A stretch of DNA of 64,000 bases from the NCBI RefSeq assembly GCF_000165505.1, contig NC_014633.1:186001-250000 (forward strand), given 5' to 3'. Source of the stretch: Ilyobacter polytropus DSM 2926 (lineage in GTDB: Bacteria > Fusobacteriota > Fusobacteriia > Fusobacteriales > Fusobacteriaceae). The notes under the pieces are model-generated. The model worked only from the letters and a program-made list of their open reading frames with translations. It was not told the origin of the DNA and did no database searches. Below are positions 25,407-34,302 of this stretch, in pieces; within the stretch, counting starts at the first letter, position 1; each line of letters begins with the position of its first letter. A program made the position numbers and the translations under genes.

Positions 25407-26888
25407 ATGTTTAGTTTAATTTTAGGAGGTTTTCAAACTGTATTTGAACCCAGTGTTATGTTGTTTCTTATACTAGGGGTAGTTGGAGGGATTGCAATAG
25501 GATCACTTCCAGGCCTTACTGCGACAATGGGAGTTGCAATACTTCTTCCATTTACATTTGGAATGGAAGCTACACAGGGACTAGTGCTGCTTTTAGGAAT
25601 TTATATAGGTGCTATTTATGGTGGTTCCATTGCTGCGATACTACTCAAAACACCAGGTACGCCAGCAGCGGCAGCGACTGTGTATGACGGATATTCCCTT
25701 GTTCAAAAAGGAGAAGCCACAAAAGCTCTTAGTATGTCGGCAATCGCTTCATTTGTCGGTGGACTAATAAGTACAATTATGTTGATGACTGTGTCACCAT
25801 ACCTTGCAAAATTTGCCCTTAGATTTAGTGCACCAGAATACTTTGCACTTGCAGTTTTCGGACTTACTATAATAGCAAGTGTTTCGTCAAAAAATATTCT
25901 AAAAGGTATATTAGCAGGATTTTTTGGACTTATAATAGCAACATTTGGAATGGATCCAATTACAAGTTATCCTAGATTTACATTTGGTTCTTTAGACTTA
26001 CTTAACGGTTTCTCAGTAATTCCAGTTCTTATCGGTTTATTTGCAATCTCAGAGGCTCTTTTCCAAATGGAAGCACTTGGAAAATCTGAAGAAAAGTGTG
26101 AAATTGTGAAGTTTAAAAAAGAGTATGTAACTATGAAAGAACTTATTAAAGTAGCACCTACAATGATCAAATCTGCCATTATGGGTACATTTATCGGTTC
26201 TATACCTGGAGCTGGAGCAGATATATCTGCATTTGTCTGCTACAATGAAGCCAAGAGAACATCAAAGCATCCTGAAAAGTTTGGTACAGGAATCCTTGAA
26301 GGGATCGCAGCTCCAGAAGCTGGAAACAACGGAGTTACAGGTGGAGCTTTAGTACCTCTATTAACACTTGGAGTTCCTGGAGATGCTGTTGCAGCTATCT
26401 TATTAGGAGCATTAGTTGTACAGGGGCTTGCTCCGGGACCACTTTTATTCCAACAAAACCCTGATGTTGTTTACGGACTGTTTAGTGCAATGTTTATGGG
26501 AAATATATTTATGCTGATCTTTGGACTTATTGGAATTAAACTTTTCAGTAGAGTTTGTGAGATACCTAAAAATATTATTGTTCCATTAATCATATTTTTA
26601 TCAATAATCGGTTCGTACTCACTTAACAATAGTATGTTTGATGTATTTGTGGCGATCACATTCGGAATTTTAGGATACTTCATGATAAAAGTCGGAATCC
26701 CTCAATCACCAATTGTTTTGTCTATAATCCTTGGACCAATGGCAGAGACTAACTTGAGAAAATCAATACTTATGTATGAAGGAAGTTATGCTTTTCTATA
26801 TACAAGACCGATAACAGTAGTGTTTATTATATTAGCCATTATTTCCATAGTTTCTGCTTATAAAAAAAGCAGAGTTAAAGTGGCTTAA
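25407..26888 (+). CDS. tctA: Tripartite tricarboxylate transporter, large permease
   Basis: A 493-residue protein with about 12 membrane helices. Two copies of the family motif are visible: GSLPGLTATMGVAILLPFTF near residues 32-51 and GSIPGAGADISAFVCY near 265-280. GGSIAAILLKTPGTPAAAAT (about 72-91) is also typical. It is the Na+- or H+-coupled carrier subunit. AAAGGAG precedes the ATG, and the GlcG/HbpS gene follows at 34 nt. Confidence 0.92.
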   Translation: MFSLILGGFQTVFEPSVMLFLILGVVGGIAIGSLPGLTATMGVAILLPFTFGMEATQGLVLLLGIYIGAIYGGSIAAILLKTPGTPAAAATVYDGYSLVQKGEATKALSMSAIASFVGGLISTIMLMTVSPYLAKFALRFSAPEYFALAVFGLTIIASVSSKNILKGILAGFFGLIIATFGMDPITSYPRFTFGSLDLLNGFSVIPVLIGLFAISEALFQMEALGKSEEKCEIVKFKKEYVTMKELIKVAPTMIKSAIMGTFIGSIPGAGADISAFVCYNEAKRTSKHPEKFGTGILEGIAAPEAGNNGVTGGALVPLLTLGVPGDAVAAILLGALVVQGLAPGPLLFQQNPDVVYGLFSAMFMGNIFMLIFGLIGIKLFSRVCEIPKNIIVPLIIFLSIIGSYSLNNSMFDVFVAITFGILGYFMIKVGIPQSPIVLSIILGPMAETNLRKSILMYEGSYAFLYTRPITVVFIILAIISIVSAYKKSRVKVA

Positions 26889-26922
26889 AGTATTTAATTT
26901 TTAAAATTTTTAGGAGGATAAT

Positions 26923-27345
26923 ATGTTTGTTAAAAATACAAAAAAACTCACACTAAAAGCTGCTAGACTAATGGGTGATAAAGCTCTTGAAAAGTGTGAG
27001 GAGATAGGAAAATCCTTTGTATTTACAGTGGTAGATGCAGGAGGAAATGTTTTGTATACTCAAAGAATGGAGGATGCTTTTTTTACTAGTGTAGGAATAG
27101 CTACAGATAAAGCTTTTACTGCTGCTGCAGTAAAAAAAGGTACCCATGTTTTGACCAATATAGTAAAGCCTGAAAATGACCTTTTTGGTCTGAATCTTAC
27201 TAACAATGGTAGAATTATTACCTTCGGAGGTGGACTTCCTGTCATAATTGATGGTGAAGTTATCGGAGGAGTAGGTGTCAGTGGTGGATCTGTAGAGGAA
27301 GATATGGCTGTAGCTCAAGCTGCACTGGATGTTTTACCTAAATAA
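26923..27345 (+). CDS. GlcG/HbpS family protein
   Basis: 140 residues of the DUF336 fold. It begins with LTLKAARLMGDKALEKCEEI, then VVDAGGNVLYTQRMEDAF, TDKAFTAAAVKKGT and a glycine-rich end GGGLPVIIDGEVIGGVGVSG. Members bind haem or cobalamin or occur as companions of organic-acid and diol catabolism; many have no assigned activity. The 34-nt spacing from tctA and AGGAGG site place it in the same operon. Confidence 0.8.
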   Translation: MFVKNTKKLTLKAARLMGDKALEKCEEIGKSFVFTVVDAGGNVLYTQRMEDAFFTSVGIATDKAFTAAAVKKGTHVLTNIVKPENDLFGLNLTNNGRIITFGGGLPVIIDGEVIGGVGVSGGSVEEDMAVAQAALDVLPK

Positions 27346-27583
27346 AGAAAAAACTGATGAATGTTTACTATAAAACTACTTTGGAAATGATTCATATAGG
27401 GGCTTAAATAAAAATATAACCTCTCTTGTGATGTGTATAAAAAATTAAGCCCTTGATGAGATTAATTTTAAATAAAAGTAAAGTTTATTAAAAATTACAT
27501 GGGACAAAGTAAATTATAAAAATAGTTATATTTTTGTTAAAGATAGCTTGTTATATGGTGATATAAAGATTTAATCTGCCTAC
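27346..27583. other. Intergenic region before the iron-ADH promoter
   Basis: No coding frame is supported. AGGGGCTTAA (27398-27407) can pair with TTAAGCCCTT (27445-27454) across a loop of about 37 nt without a T run; it may be a weak operon-end structure. Confidence 0.35.
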
Positions 27584-27598
27584 AAAGGTATCACCTTT
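27584..27598. promoter_or_regulatory. Upstream operator AAAGGTATCACCTTT
   Basis: Perfect AAAGGT-N3-ACCTTT inverted repeat, 33 bp upstream of the -35 box. It matches the sites before tctC. Confidence 0.7.
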
Positions 27599-27630
27599 AA
27601 TTATTTTTCTATTTTTTTTTAAAGTTTTTA

Positions 27631-27681
27631 TTGACTTTAAATAGAAATGAAGTTAAAATTTGATATAAAGGTATGATGTTT
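27631..27681 (+). promoter_or_regulatory. Iron-ADH promoter with overlapping operator
   Basis: TTGACT (27631-27636), 17-bp spacer, TAAAAT (27654-27659), then AAAGGTATGATGTTT (27667-27681) at the expected start site. The downstream site is identical to the one at 23663. Confidence 0.75.
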
Positions 27682-27792
27682 AAGGTGGTGTGAAGTTGCA
27701 TAAATAGATATTAATGATTATTGAAAAGGATATAATTTATATTACCTTGTTTTATTGCTTATTGATTATAAAATTTATAAAGGGGTGTTAAT

Positions 27793-28986
27793 GTGAATAA
27801 TTTTAATTGGAATTTTCCAACAGAAATTGCTTATGGTGAAGGTAGAGTCAGTGAAATCGGAGAGATAGCTAAAGGCTACGGTAAAAAAGCTATGATCGCA
27901 ACTTATGCAAGAGGCGGATTTTTAGACTCCATTATCGATACTGTGGAGACTTCACTAAAAAATGCCGGAGTTGAATTTGTAACATTTACTGGAATAGAGC
28001 CTAACCCCAGAGCACAAACTATAGATAAGGCTATTGAGAAATTTAAAGCTGAAGGATGTGACCTTGTTATCGCTCTTGGTGGAGGAAGTGTTATTGACGG
28101 ATCTAAATATATAGCCGCCACTGGTTTTTCCGGTGGAAATGCTTGGGATTATGTTGTTTTAGGAGATAGAGTGCCTAGAGAATATACTGGTGCATATCCT
28201 ATTATCTCTATTCCTACTATTTCTGCATCTGGTTCTGAGTGTAATGCAGGTGGAGTCCTAACTAATGCTGAAACAAATGAAAAAAGTTTCTCTAGATCTG
28301 CTTATAGATTTCCTAAAGTAGCAATTGTAGATCCTGAGTTGTTAAGCTCTGTTCCTTTGAGCATTACTAAAGACAGCTGCGTAGATATTTTTTCTCACTT
28401 AATTGAACACTATCTGTCAAGTCATTCAGAATCTGAGTTTGCAGACAGAATGACAGAAGGAATGATCCTTACGCTAAAGGATAATTTTGATAAAATTATT
28501 AATAATCTTTCAGATACTGAGGTTAGAGGTCAGTTAGCTTTATGTTCTATATTTGGTTGGTCTGGACTTCAGGCACTAGGAAGAACTGGATGTATCCCTA
28601 TGCACTCAATTGAGATGCCTTTAAGTGCTATATATGATTTGCCGCATGGAAGAGGAATGGCTATAGTTATACCTCCTTACCTTGAGTTGATGGCAGAAGC
28701 AGAAGTTATGCCTGCTAGATGGGCAAAACTTGCAAGAAGATGTTTTGGTGTAACTGAGAAAGATGATGTTAAAGCTGCAAAAATGCTAGCACCAAAAGTA
28801 ACAGAGTGGTTGAAAGATACAGGTTCTTACCTGACTCTTTCTGATGTGAACATCCCATCTGACCAGTTTGAAAAGATGGCTGACGATATTGTAAGAATGT
28901 TCAAAGGACCTGAGGCTAACACAACTCCAGGACCAAGACCAGTAACTAAAGAAGAGATAATTAAAATTTATAATATGTGTAAATAG
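27793..28986 (+). CDS. Iron-containing (group III) alcohol dehydrogenase
   Basis: 397 residues. The NAD(P) region carries ALGGGSVIDGSK (about 95-106). The metal site is the DIFSHLIEHYLS segment (near 197-208) together with MHSIEMPLSA and LPHGRGMA (near 273-295). It is of the butanol-dehydrogenase-like branch and would interconvert an alcohol and an aldehyde or semialdehyde. It shares its promoter module with tctC, so it probably acts on the compound imported by the TTT system. The start is GTG 27793 after AAAGGGG. Confidence 0.88.
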   Translation: MNNFNWNFPTEIAYGEGRVSEIGEIAKGYGKKAMIATYARGGFLDSIIDTVETSLKNAGVEFVTFTGIEPNPRAQTIDKAIEKFKAEGCDLVIALGGGSVIDGSKYIAATGFSGGNAWDYVVLGDRVPREYTGAYPIISIPTISASGSECNAGGVLTNAETNEKSFSRSAYRFPKVAIVDPELLSSVPLSITKDSCVDIFSHLIEHYLSSHSESEFADRMTEGMILTLKDNFDKIINNLSDTEVRGQLALCSIFGWSGLQALGRTGCIPMHSIEMPLSAIYDLPHGRGMAIVIPPYLELMAEAEVMPARWAKLARRCFGVTEKDDVKAAKMLAPKVTEWLKDTGSYLTLSDVNIPSDQFEKMADDIVRMFKGPEANTTPGPRPVTKEEIIKIYNMCK

Positions 28987-29038
28987 GATTTATAAGACCT
29001 TTCCTATCCTAGTTACCGATAAATTATATTATCAAATG

Positions 29039-29080
29039 TTTATAGGGGGCTCTATTAGAGCCCCCTATAAATTAATTTTT
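29039..29080 (+). terminator. Terminator after the iron-ADH gene
   Basis: A perfect 15-bp stem, TTTATAGGGGGCTCT with AGAGCCCCCTATAAA, with a 3-nt loop and a T-rich tail. The stem could also act against minus-strand readthrough. Confidence 0.9.
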
Positions 29081-29164
29081 TGAATAAATTTAATAATAAG
29101 TACCTTAGTAAGTTATAATTCTCATCCATTCTTTCCTCTTAGCAAATAAACCTAATTTCAAAAT

Positions 29165-29917
29165 CTATTTTATTGTATTTCCACCATCAATTGGCAATAT
29201 AGTTCCAACCATGTCATTCGAGTAATCTGAACATAGATAAACAGCTGCATTTGCAACACTTTCAACATCTACTAATCTATTTGATGGTCTAATTGAAGCT
29301 AATGCATCTTGATCTTTTTGTGGGAATGCTAAAACTAAAGGTGTAGACATAGTTCCTGGAGCTATAGCATTTATGTTAATACCATTAGGAGCATTTTCTA
29401 TAGCTGCTGCTTTTGTAAGTCCGTTAACAGCATGTTTACTTCCTACATATACGGATAGTCCAGAGAATCCAGCAGAAGTTCCAGCCTCAGATGATACATT
29501 AACGATTTTTCCTGCTTTATTTTCAAGCATCATTTTGATTTCATTTTGCATACATAAGAAAACTCCTTTTGCATTTATATTCATAATGAAATCATATTGC
29601 TCAATTGAAGTTGTGTTGAAATCTTTAAGTCCGCCAGTAACACCGGCATTGTTTACAGCAAAATCAAGTTTCCCATATTTATCTTTAATAATGTTCATGG
29701 CATTTTTGATATTGTCATTATTTGTAACATCACCTTTGATAAACATAGCTCCTTCGGTAAGTTTAGTGCATTCTTCTGCTACTTTATTTCCGTTTATTTC
29801 ATCAATTCCAAAGATTACAACTTTTGCACCCTCTTCGGCGAATTTTTTTGAAATAGCTGCTCCTAGTCCGTTTTCTCCCCCTGTAATAAATGCTACACCG
29901 TTTCTAATTCCCTTCAT
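29165..29917 (-). CDS. SDR-family dehydrogenase next to the butanediol-type dehydrogenase
   Basis: A 250-residue short-chain dehydrogenase with TGGENGLG at 13-20, VNNAGVTGG near 88-96, Ser near 142 (IVNVSSEAG) and YVGSK near 156-160. It is 39 nt downstream of a 2,3-butanediol-dehydrogenase-like gene, so the pair may act on the same or successive diols or keto-sugars. The substrate is not evident. AAAGGATGG precedes the ATG. Confidence 0.75.
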   Translation of the reverse strand: MKGIRNGVAFITGGENGLGAAISKKFAEEGAKVVIFGIDEINGNKVAEECTKLTEGAMFIKGDVTNNDNIKNAMNIIKDKYGKLDFAVNNAGVTGGLKDFNTTSIEQYDFIMNINAKGVFLCMQNEIKMMLENKAGKIVNVSSEAGTSAGFSGLSVYVGSKHAVNGLTKAAAIENAPNGININAIAPGTMSTPLVLAFPQKDQDALASIRPSNRLVDVESVANAAVYLCSDYSNDMVGTILPIDGGNTIK

Positions 29918-29956
29918 TTGTTTACTACCATCCTTTCAATTCAGATTTTTTAAATA

Positions 29957-31036
29957 TTAATCTATTAAACTTTTATCTGGAGTTACAATTATTTTAACCT
30001 GACTGTCTCTGTCACTACCTGTTAATGCAGTAAATCCTTCTTTTACCAAATCATCTAAATGAATTTTTTTAGTGATTAATTGATCGGCTTTTATTCTTCC
30101 GTCAGCTAGGTATTTGATTGTTGTAACAAAAATCCCTTCTCCATAAACAACAGATCCTATAATTTTCTTCTCGCCCATTACTAGATTGTTTAAGTTGAAG
30201 TTGACTCCTTTTTCCCAGATGCTAACTACAACTACTGTTCCTTTTTTACGAATTACATCTACAGAGGTTTCAAAACCAGCCTGAACACCAGTAACTTCAA
30301 ATGAAATATCCGCTCCAAGTCCATTTGTAAGGTTTTTAACTTCTTCAGCTACATTTACTTCACGAGGGTCTAAAACTAAATCTGCACCTGCTTTTAAAGC
30401 AAACTCTTTTCTTTTAGTGGATAGTTCAACAGCAATTACATTTTTTGCTCCCAGGGCTTTTAGATTTTCAATCAATGCTAATCCTATTGGACCTGCACCA
30501 ACAACAACTGCAGTCTGATTAACTTTAAGTTCACTTACTTCTATTGCGTGTAGGGCAACACTTAGTGGTTCAACAAGTGCCCCTTTTTCATAACTTACAC
30601 CTTCAGGTAACTTTTTAACGAACTCCTTTCTGAATGTGGTGTATTCAGCCAGTCCGCCACCAAGATCCATTAGCCCATGAAACGCCAAACCGTCGCATAG
30701 GTGATAATTTCCCTCTCTACAGGCCTTACATTCTCCACAAGTAACAAGAGGTTCTATAACTACAGGGTCACCGATTTTAAATTCTGTAACATTTTTTCCT
30801 AGTTCAACAACTTCTCCAGAGAATTCATGTCCTAAAATAACAGGTGCCTTTGCACCAGTTGCAGGATGTTTTACATCTACCGGAATGAAAATAGGTCCTG
30901 TCAAATATTCGTGTAGGTCGGTACCACAGATTCCACACCATTTAACTTTAACTTTTACCTCATTTTCCTTTACCACCGGTTCAGCGACTTCTTCAATCCT
31001 AACATCTTTCGGTCCATACCATAATGCAGCTTTCAT
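29957..31036 (-). CDS. Zinc-dependent (R,R)-2,3-butanediol dehydrogenase-like protein
   Basis: A 359-residue medium-chain dehydrogenase. Catalytic zinc ligands are in WCGICGTDLHEYL (Cys near 33) and GHEFSGEVVELG (His near 70). The four-cysteine structural zinc loop is CGECKACREGNYHLC (about 100-114). The cofactor motif VVGAGPIGLALIE is near 178-190. It closely follows Bacillus BdhA in several segments (KVKWCGICG-DLHEYL-GPIFIPVD, VSIWEKG, VTKKI-like ITKKIHLDDL). Acetoin/2,3-butanediol is the first guess; sorbitol or threonine dehydrogenase relatives are alternatives. Confidence 0.82.
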   Translation of the reverse strand: MKAALWYGPKDVRIEEVAEPVVKENEVKVKVKWCGICGTDLHEYLTGPIFIPVDVKHPATGAKAPVILGHEFSGEVVELGKNVTEFKIGDPVVIEPLVTCGECKACREGNYHLCDGLAFHGLMDLGGGLAEYTTFRKEFVKKLPEGVSYEKGALVEPLSVALHAIEVSELKVNQTAVVVGAGPIGLALIENLKALGAKNVIAVELSTKRKEFALKAGADLVLDPREVNVAEEVKNLTNGLGADISFEVTGVQAGFETSVDVIRKKGTVVVVSIWEKGVNFNLNNLVMGEKKIIGSVVYGEGIFVTTIKYLADGRIKADQLITKKIHLDDLVKEGFTALTGSDRDSQVKIIVTPDKSLID

Positions 31037-31220
31037 AAAATGATTCCTCCTTTGGATATATTTCTTTATTTTCTACAATGTAAAATAAAACTTTCACTTA
31101 TGTGGTTATATTATTATAATATCGCAAAGAATTTTTTATGTCAACACTGTTTTTCAACATTAAAGTATTAATTGAGTTTTTTTTGATTTAAATTCGTCAT
31201 TGTAGCATAAAGTTTCAAAA

Positions 31221-31266
31221 TAAAAACCGCAGAAAAGAGTTATCTATAACCCCTTCCTGCGGTTTG
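31221..31266 (-). terminator. Terminator after the IclR gene
   Basis: On the minus strand AAACCGCAG and CTGCGGTTT form a perfect 9-bp stem (31224-31232 with 31257-31265), followed by TTTTTATTTT. Confidence 0.88.
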
Positions 31267-31289
31267 GTATAATTTTTCAATAGATAAAA

Positions 31290-31943
31290 TTATAAATGAT
31301 TTTCTAATCCCAATTCTTTCATGATTTCTAAATATGAAGCATAAGCCTCTTTCATTTTTTCGTCAGTTAAACGAAAACTAGGACCTGAAAGGGCCACACA
31401 TCCAACAATTGCTCCACCGGTTTTGTATGGAACAGCAAAGCAGTTGGTTCCCTGATATACTTCTTCAAAATCTGTAAAGTACTTTAAATTTTCATCGGTG
31501 TTGTTAAATACCTTTGCCACAGCGGCTTCATCAGGAAAATCAATAAACTTATTTTCCTCAAGAACTACCTTTAGAGGCTGAGATGACAGAACATAGTCGA
31601 GATAATAATACCTATTACCGACTTTTAAGGCAAAAGATGCAGTCTCATCAACACTTGCCACCAATTTATTCAGCAGTTCATTGATTTTATCACTAATGCC
31701 CGAGCCATTCATATATGATAAGCCCAGCCTCAAACTATTGAGCCCTAGTGTATAATCTAGACCATTATTTGTTCTGGTTATCTGCCCCAAATGTTCAAGA
31801 GTCTGGATAATCCCAAAAGCTGTCGAAGTTTTTAAGCCAGTTGCTTCACTGATTTCATTTAGTTTTGCAGTCCCTTTTTCGGCTATAAAATGAATAATCC
31901 CAAAAGCTCTCTGAACAGACTGAATATATTTTTTTTCACTCAT
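31290..31943 (-). CDS. IclR-family regulator of the butanediol/SDR unit
   Basis: A 217-residue regulator, shorter than the usual 245-260. The winged helix is at about 5-65 (KLNEISEATGLKTSTAFGII). The effector domain follows with FALKVGNRYYYLDYV and ends GAIVGCVALSGPSFRLTDEK. The domain is compact and seems to lack part of the central loop. It is transcribed in the same direction as, and upstream of, the two dehydrogenase genes, which it likely controls. GAGGAG precedes the ATG. Confidence 0.83.
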   Translation of the reverse strand: MSEKKYIQSVQRAFGIIHFIAEKGTAKLNEISEATGLKTSTAFGIIQTLEHLGQITRTNNGLDYTLGLNSLRLGLSYMNGSGISDKINELLNKLVASVDETASFALKVGNRYYYLDYVLSSQPLKVVLEENKFIDFPDEAAVAKVFNNTDENLKYFTDFEEVYQGTNCFAVPYKTGGAIVGCVALSGPSFRLTDEKMKEAYASYLEIMKELGLENHL

Positions 31944-32160
31944 TGCTACTCTCCTCTATACAAAATTAAAAAAATTATTAACTTTTAAATTATTTATTAG
32001 AATGATAGCATAGTATAATAAAATCAGCAATCATTTAGAGAACAAGTTACGGTAATGTTGAAATTTTACAGTTAAATAAAAAAATGGCTAAATCCAAATA
32101 GCTCAAAATTTATTCTGGATTTTTAGATACAAAAGTATAATATTTTAATTCTTTTATTTA

Positions 32161-32265
32161 AATTTCTGGGTTATAAGCTGTCCAAGATTTATCAATTTCG
32201 TCTGTACTTGAATCTAGATTTAGTTTCATTAACTTTTCTACGTCATTTAGATGTTGTTGATACAT
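32161..32265 (-). pseudogene. Possible 35-residue ORF or gene remnant
   Basis: On the minus strand, in the 420-nt spacer before the MalY-like gene, a frame reads from ATG 32265 to the TAA at 32158-32160. It is acidic and helical (QQHLNDVEKLMKLNLD, then SSTDEIDKSWTAYNPEI), unlike random AT-rich sequence. The frame is open a further 9 codons upstream and then meets TAG. No ribosome site is seen. It looks like the C-terminal tail of a lost gene, but a small functional protein cannot be ruled out. The rest of 31944-32366 shows nothing definite. Confidence 0.3.
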
Positions 32266-32366
32266 AGATATGTAATTTTTTTCATAAATCTTTATTTGTG
32301 AAATAAGCTAATTATATGCAATAATAATACATGATTTGCTTTTAATATATAAAAGGGGGACGATTA

Positions 32367-33560
32367 ATGTTGTACAATTTTGATGAAATTATTGAAAGAA
32401 GAAATACCAATGCAATGAGTACTGATGGTTTTAGAGAATATATATTTAATGCACCGCAAGAAATGAAATTTCCTTTTGCAGATGATGAGTTTATTCGAAT
32501 GTGGATTGCAGACATGGAGTTTGCAACTCCTCCAGAAGTTATCCAAGCGATAAAAGATAGGACCGAGAAAAGGATTTTTGGTTACACAAAAATATTTGAC
32601 CCAGAGTATTATAATATATTTTCAAAGTGGACTAAAAAACATTATGATTGGACGTTTCCTAAAGAGCATTTGGTAACTTCTAACGGTATAATTCCAGCTC
32701 TCTATGAACTAATAGACCATATTTGCAAACCAAATGAGAAAGTATTAATTCTCACTCCTTCATATGCTTTTTTTAAATATGCTGCTGATTTTAATAATAT
32801 TGAAACTGTATGCTCTGACCTGATTAATAAAAATGGTAATTATGAAATGAACTTTGATGATATCGAGATGAAGGCAAAGGACGAAAAAGTATCTCTGTGT
32901 ATTTTTTGCAATCCACATAATCCAACTGGACGTGTCTGGACGGAAAAAGAATTGAAAAAAGTAGGAGAAATTTGTTTAGATAATGGGCTATGGATAATAT
33001 CTGATGAGATTCACTGTGATCTTCTAAGAACGGAGTTTAAACATACCCCTATGTCAAAACTTTTTCCAGATTCTGATAAGATAATAACTTGCATGGCTCC
33101 TAGTAAAACCTTTAATTTAGCGGGACTTATGATTTCGAATATTATAATACCTGAAAAAAAGTTAAGGGAAAAATGGTATAAACGACATTTTTCAATGGAA
33201 AATCCTCTCAGTGTAGCAGCAGCCCAAGCAGCCTACGAACATGGAGATGAATGGGTTAGACAATTGAAAATCTATCTAGATGAAAATTTTGAGTTTACGA
33301 GGCAATATCTAGAAAAAAATCTACCAAAGGCTGTATTTAAAATCCCTGAAGCAACTTACTTAGCATGGATAAATGTTCAATCATACCTACCTGAAGATAT
33401 TGACATTCCTCTTTATTTTGCAAATAATGTAGGGGTTCTTCTTGAAGGAGGAAATATGTTCGTTGCAAATTCCGATGGTTATATCAGACTTAATTTAGCT
33501 TGTCCAAGGACAATACTAGAAGAGGGTTTAAAGAGAATATGTACTTTTTTAAATAAATAA
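32367..33560 (+). CDS. MalY/PatB-type PLP-dependent cystathionine beta-lyase/aminotransferase
   Basis: 397 residues, fold type I. Signatures: LVTSNGIIPALYELI (about 97-111), NPHNPTGRVW (about 189-198), SDEIHCDLL (about 214-222) and the PLP-lysine segment APSKTFNLAGL (about 248-258). The family cleaves C-S bonds of cystathionine or cysteine. The gene stands alone with AAAAGGGGG before its ATG. Its last codons (about 33551 on) coincide with the end of a mobile non-coding element, so the native C-terminus may have been slightly changed. Confidence 0.88.
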   Translation: MLYNFDEIIERRNTNAMSTDGFREYIFNAPQEMKFPFADDEFIRMWIADMEFATPPEVIQAIKDRTEKRIFGYTKIFDPEYYNIFSKWTKKHYDWTFPKEHLVTSNGIIPALYELIDHICKPNEKVLILTPSYAFFKYAADFNNIETVCSDLINKNGNYEMNFDDIEMKAKDEKVSLCIFCNPHNPTGRVWTEKELKKVGEICLDNGLWIISDEIHCDLLRTEFKHTPMSKLFPDSDKIITCMAPSKTFNLAGLMISNIIIPEKKLREKWYKRHFSMENPLSVAAAQAAYEHGDEWVRQLKIYLDENFEFTRQYLEKNLPKAVFKIPEATYLAWINVQSYLPEDIDIPLYFANNVGVLLEGGNMFVANSDGYIRLNLACPRTILEEGLKRICTFLNK

Positions 33561-34068
33561 CCCAAGTTTCATCTTTATTTAAGATTAAAGTATTGAATTT
33601 ATCGGGATTCGTTACTTTTCTCTTGAAAGAAAAGCACCCCAAGAGCATTTCCTCCCTTCGGTCAGGGCGTAACCAAAAGTTCAAGCCTGTGAAAAATCAG
33701 CTAAATAACCTTGAAAATCCAAGAAAAACTCGAAACTCGCTACGCTCAGACAGTCGATTTTTTCTAAGGATTTCACTACGGTTATTCTTAACGCTGATTT
33801 TGTCAATGGCAAGGGAAAAGAGACCGAAAACCTCTCGCAAAAGAAAGCGTATATAGTTTGGTTTTAACTCTGTGAAACTCTCTATTTTTCTCTGTGCAAC
33901 ATACACTTTTATGATGCTCTGTGGCCAAAAGGTTTTATCTTTATTCGTGTTAATTTTTTTGCTTTTTATTGATTTTCATTCGTGACAAAATCCCTTGATT
34001 CTAATATTCTTGTAAATTCAGTAATTTATAAGACTTTCTTTCAATTAACAGCTTGAGTTAAATATTAC
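33550..34068. repeat. Non-coding MITE-like element, copy A
   Basis: About 520 bp without a supported gene. The left end (AACCCAAGTT at about 33559-33568, then ATTGAATTTAT 33592-33602 and GTTACTTTTCTCTTG) matches, in inverse orientation, the right end of copy C at 44.88 kb. Similarity to copy C continues to about 33830, past a segment that copy C has and this copy lacks. The right end (33860-34030) matches, in inverse orientation, the left end of copy B at 37.7 kb. The last bases, TTGAGTTAAATATT, resemble the terminal repeat. Confidence 0.75.
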
Positions 34069-34094
34069 TAAAAACGTTGAATAAAAAACTTGCT

Positions 34095-34130
34095 AAATGG
34101 TGAAGGTTGCAGTCTTCATCATTTTTTATT
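34095..34130 (+). terminator. Terminator, probably the original MalY-gene terminator
   Basis: AATGGTGAAG pairs with CTTCATCATT (one mismatch), followed by TTTTTTATTTATT. It lies just beyond copy A and some 530 nt after the MalY-like stop, suggesting that the element inserted between gene and terminator. Confidence 0.65.
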
Positions 34131-34302
34131 TATTATTTTTCTTTTAGATCCCTTTAACTTCAACATTCTATCTTTTAAGGTAGTATCTATCAAAAAATAC
34201 CGTACTTGTCATTTGGATAAAAGGGTGATAACCTTATCTTGAGAAGCTTAAAAGCGGAAAAATAATAATATAAAATATTATAAATTAAAAAGGGGTGCAG
34301 TT

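Noticed and set aside
29373-29960. 195-residue plus-strand frame opposite the SDR gene
   Set aside because: Shadow of a well-supported SDR gene; no family features.
33593-33856. 87-residue frame in element A, similar to a frame at 44634-44873
   Set aside because: The similarity comes from the DNA repeats themselves. There is no ribosome site, and the two frames diverge by gaps that shift phase.
34131-34302. A further copy of the AAAGGT-N3-ACCTTT operator before the nitroreductase gene
   Set aside because: AAGGTTATCACCCTT (minus strand) has one extra base in each arm and no matching promoter layout, so I do not include it in the regulon.
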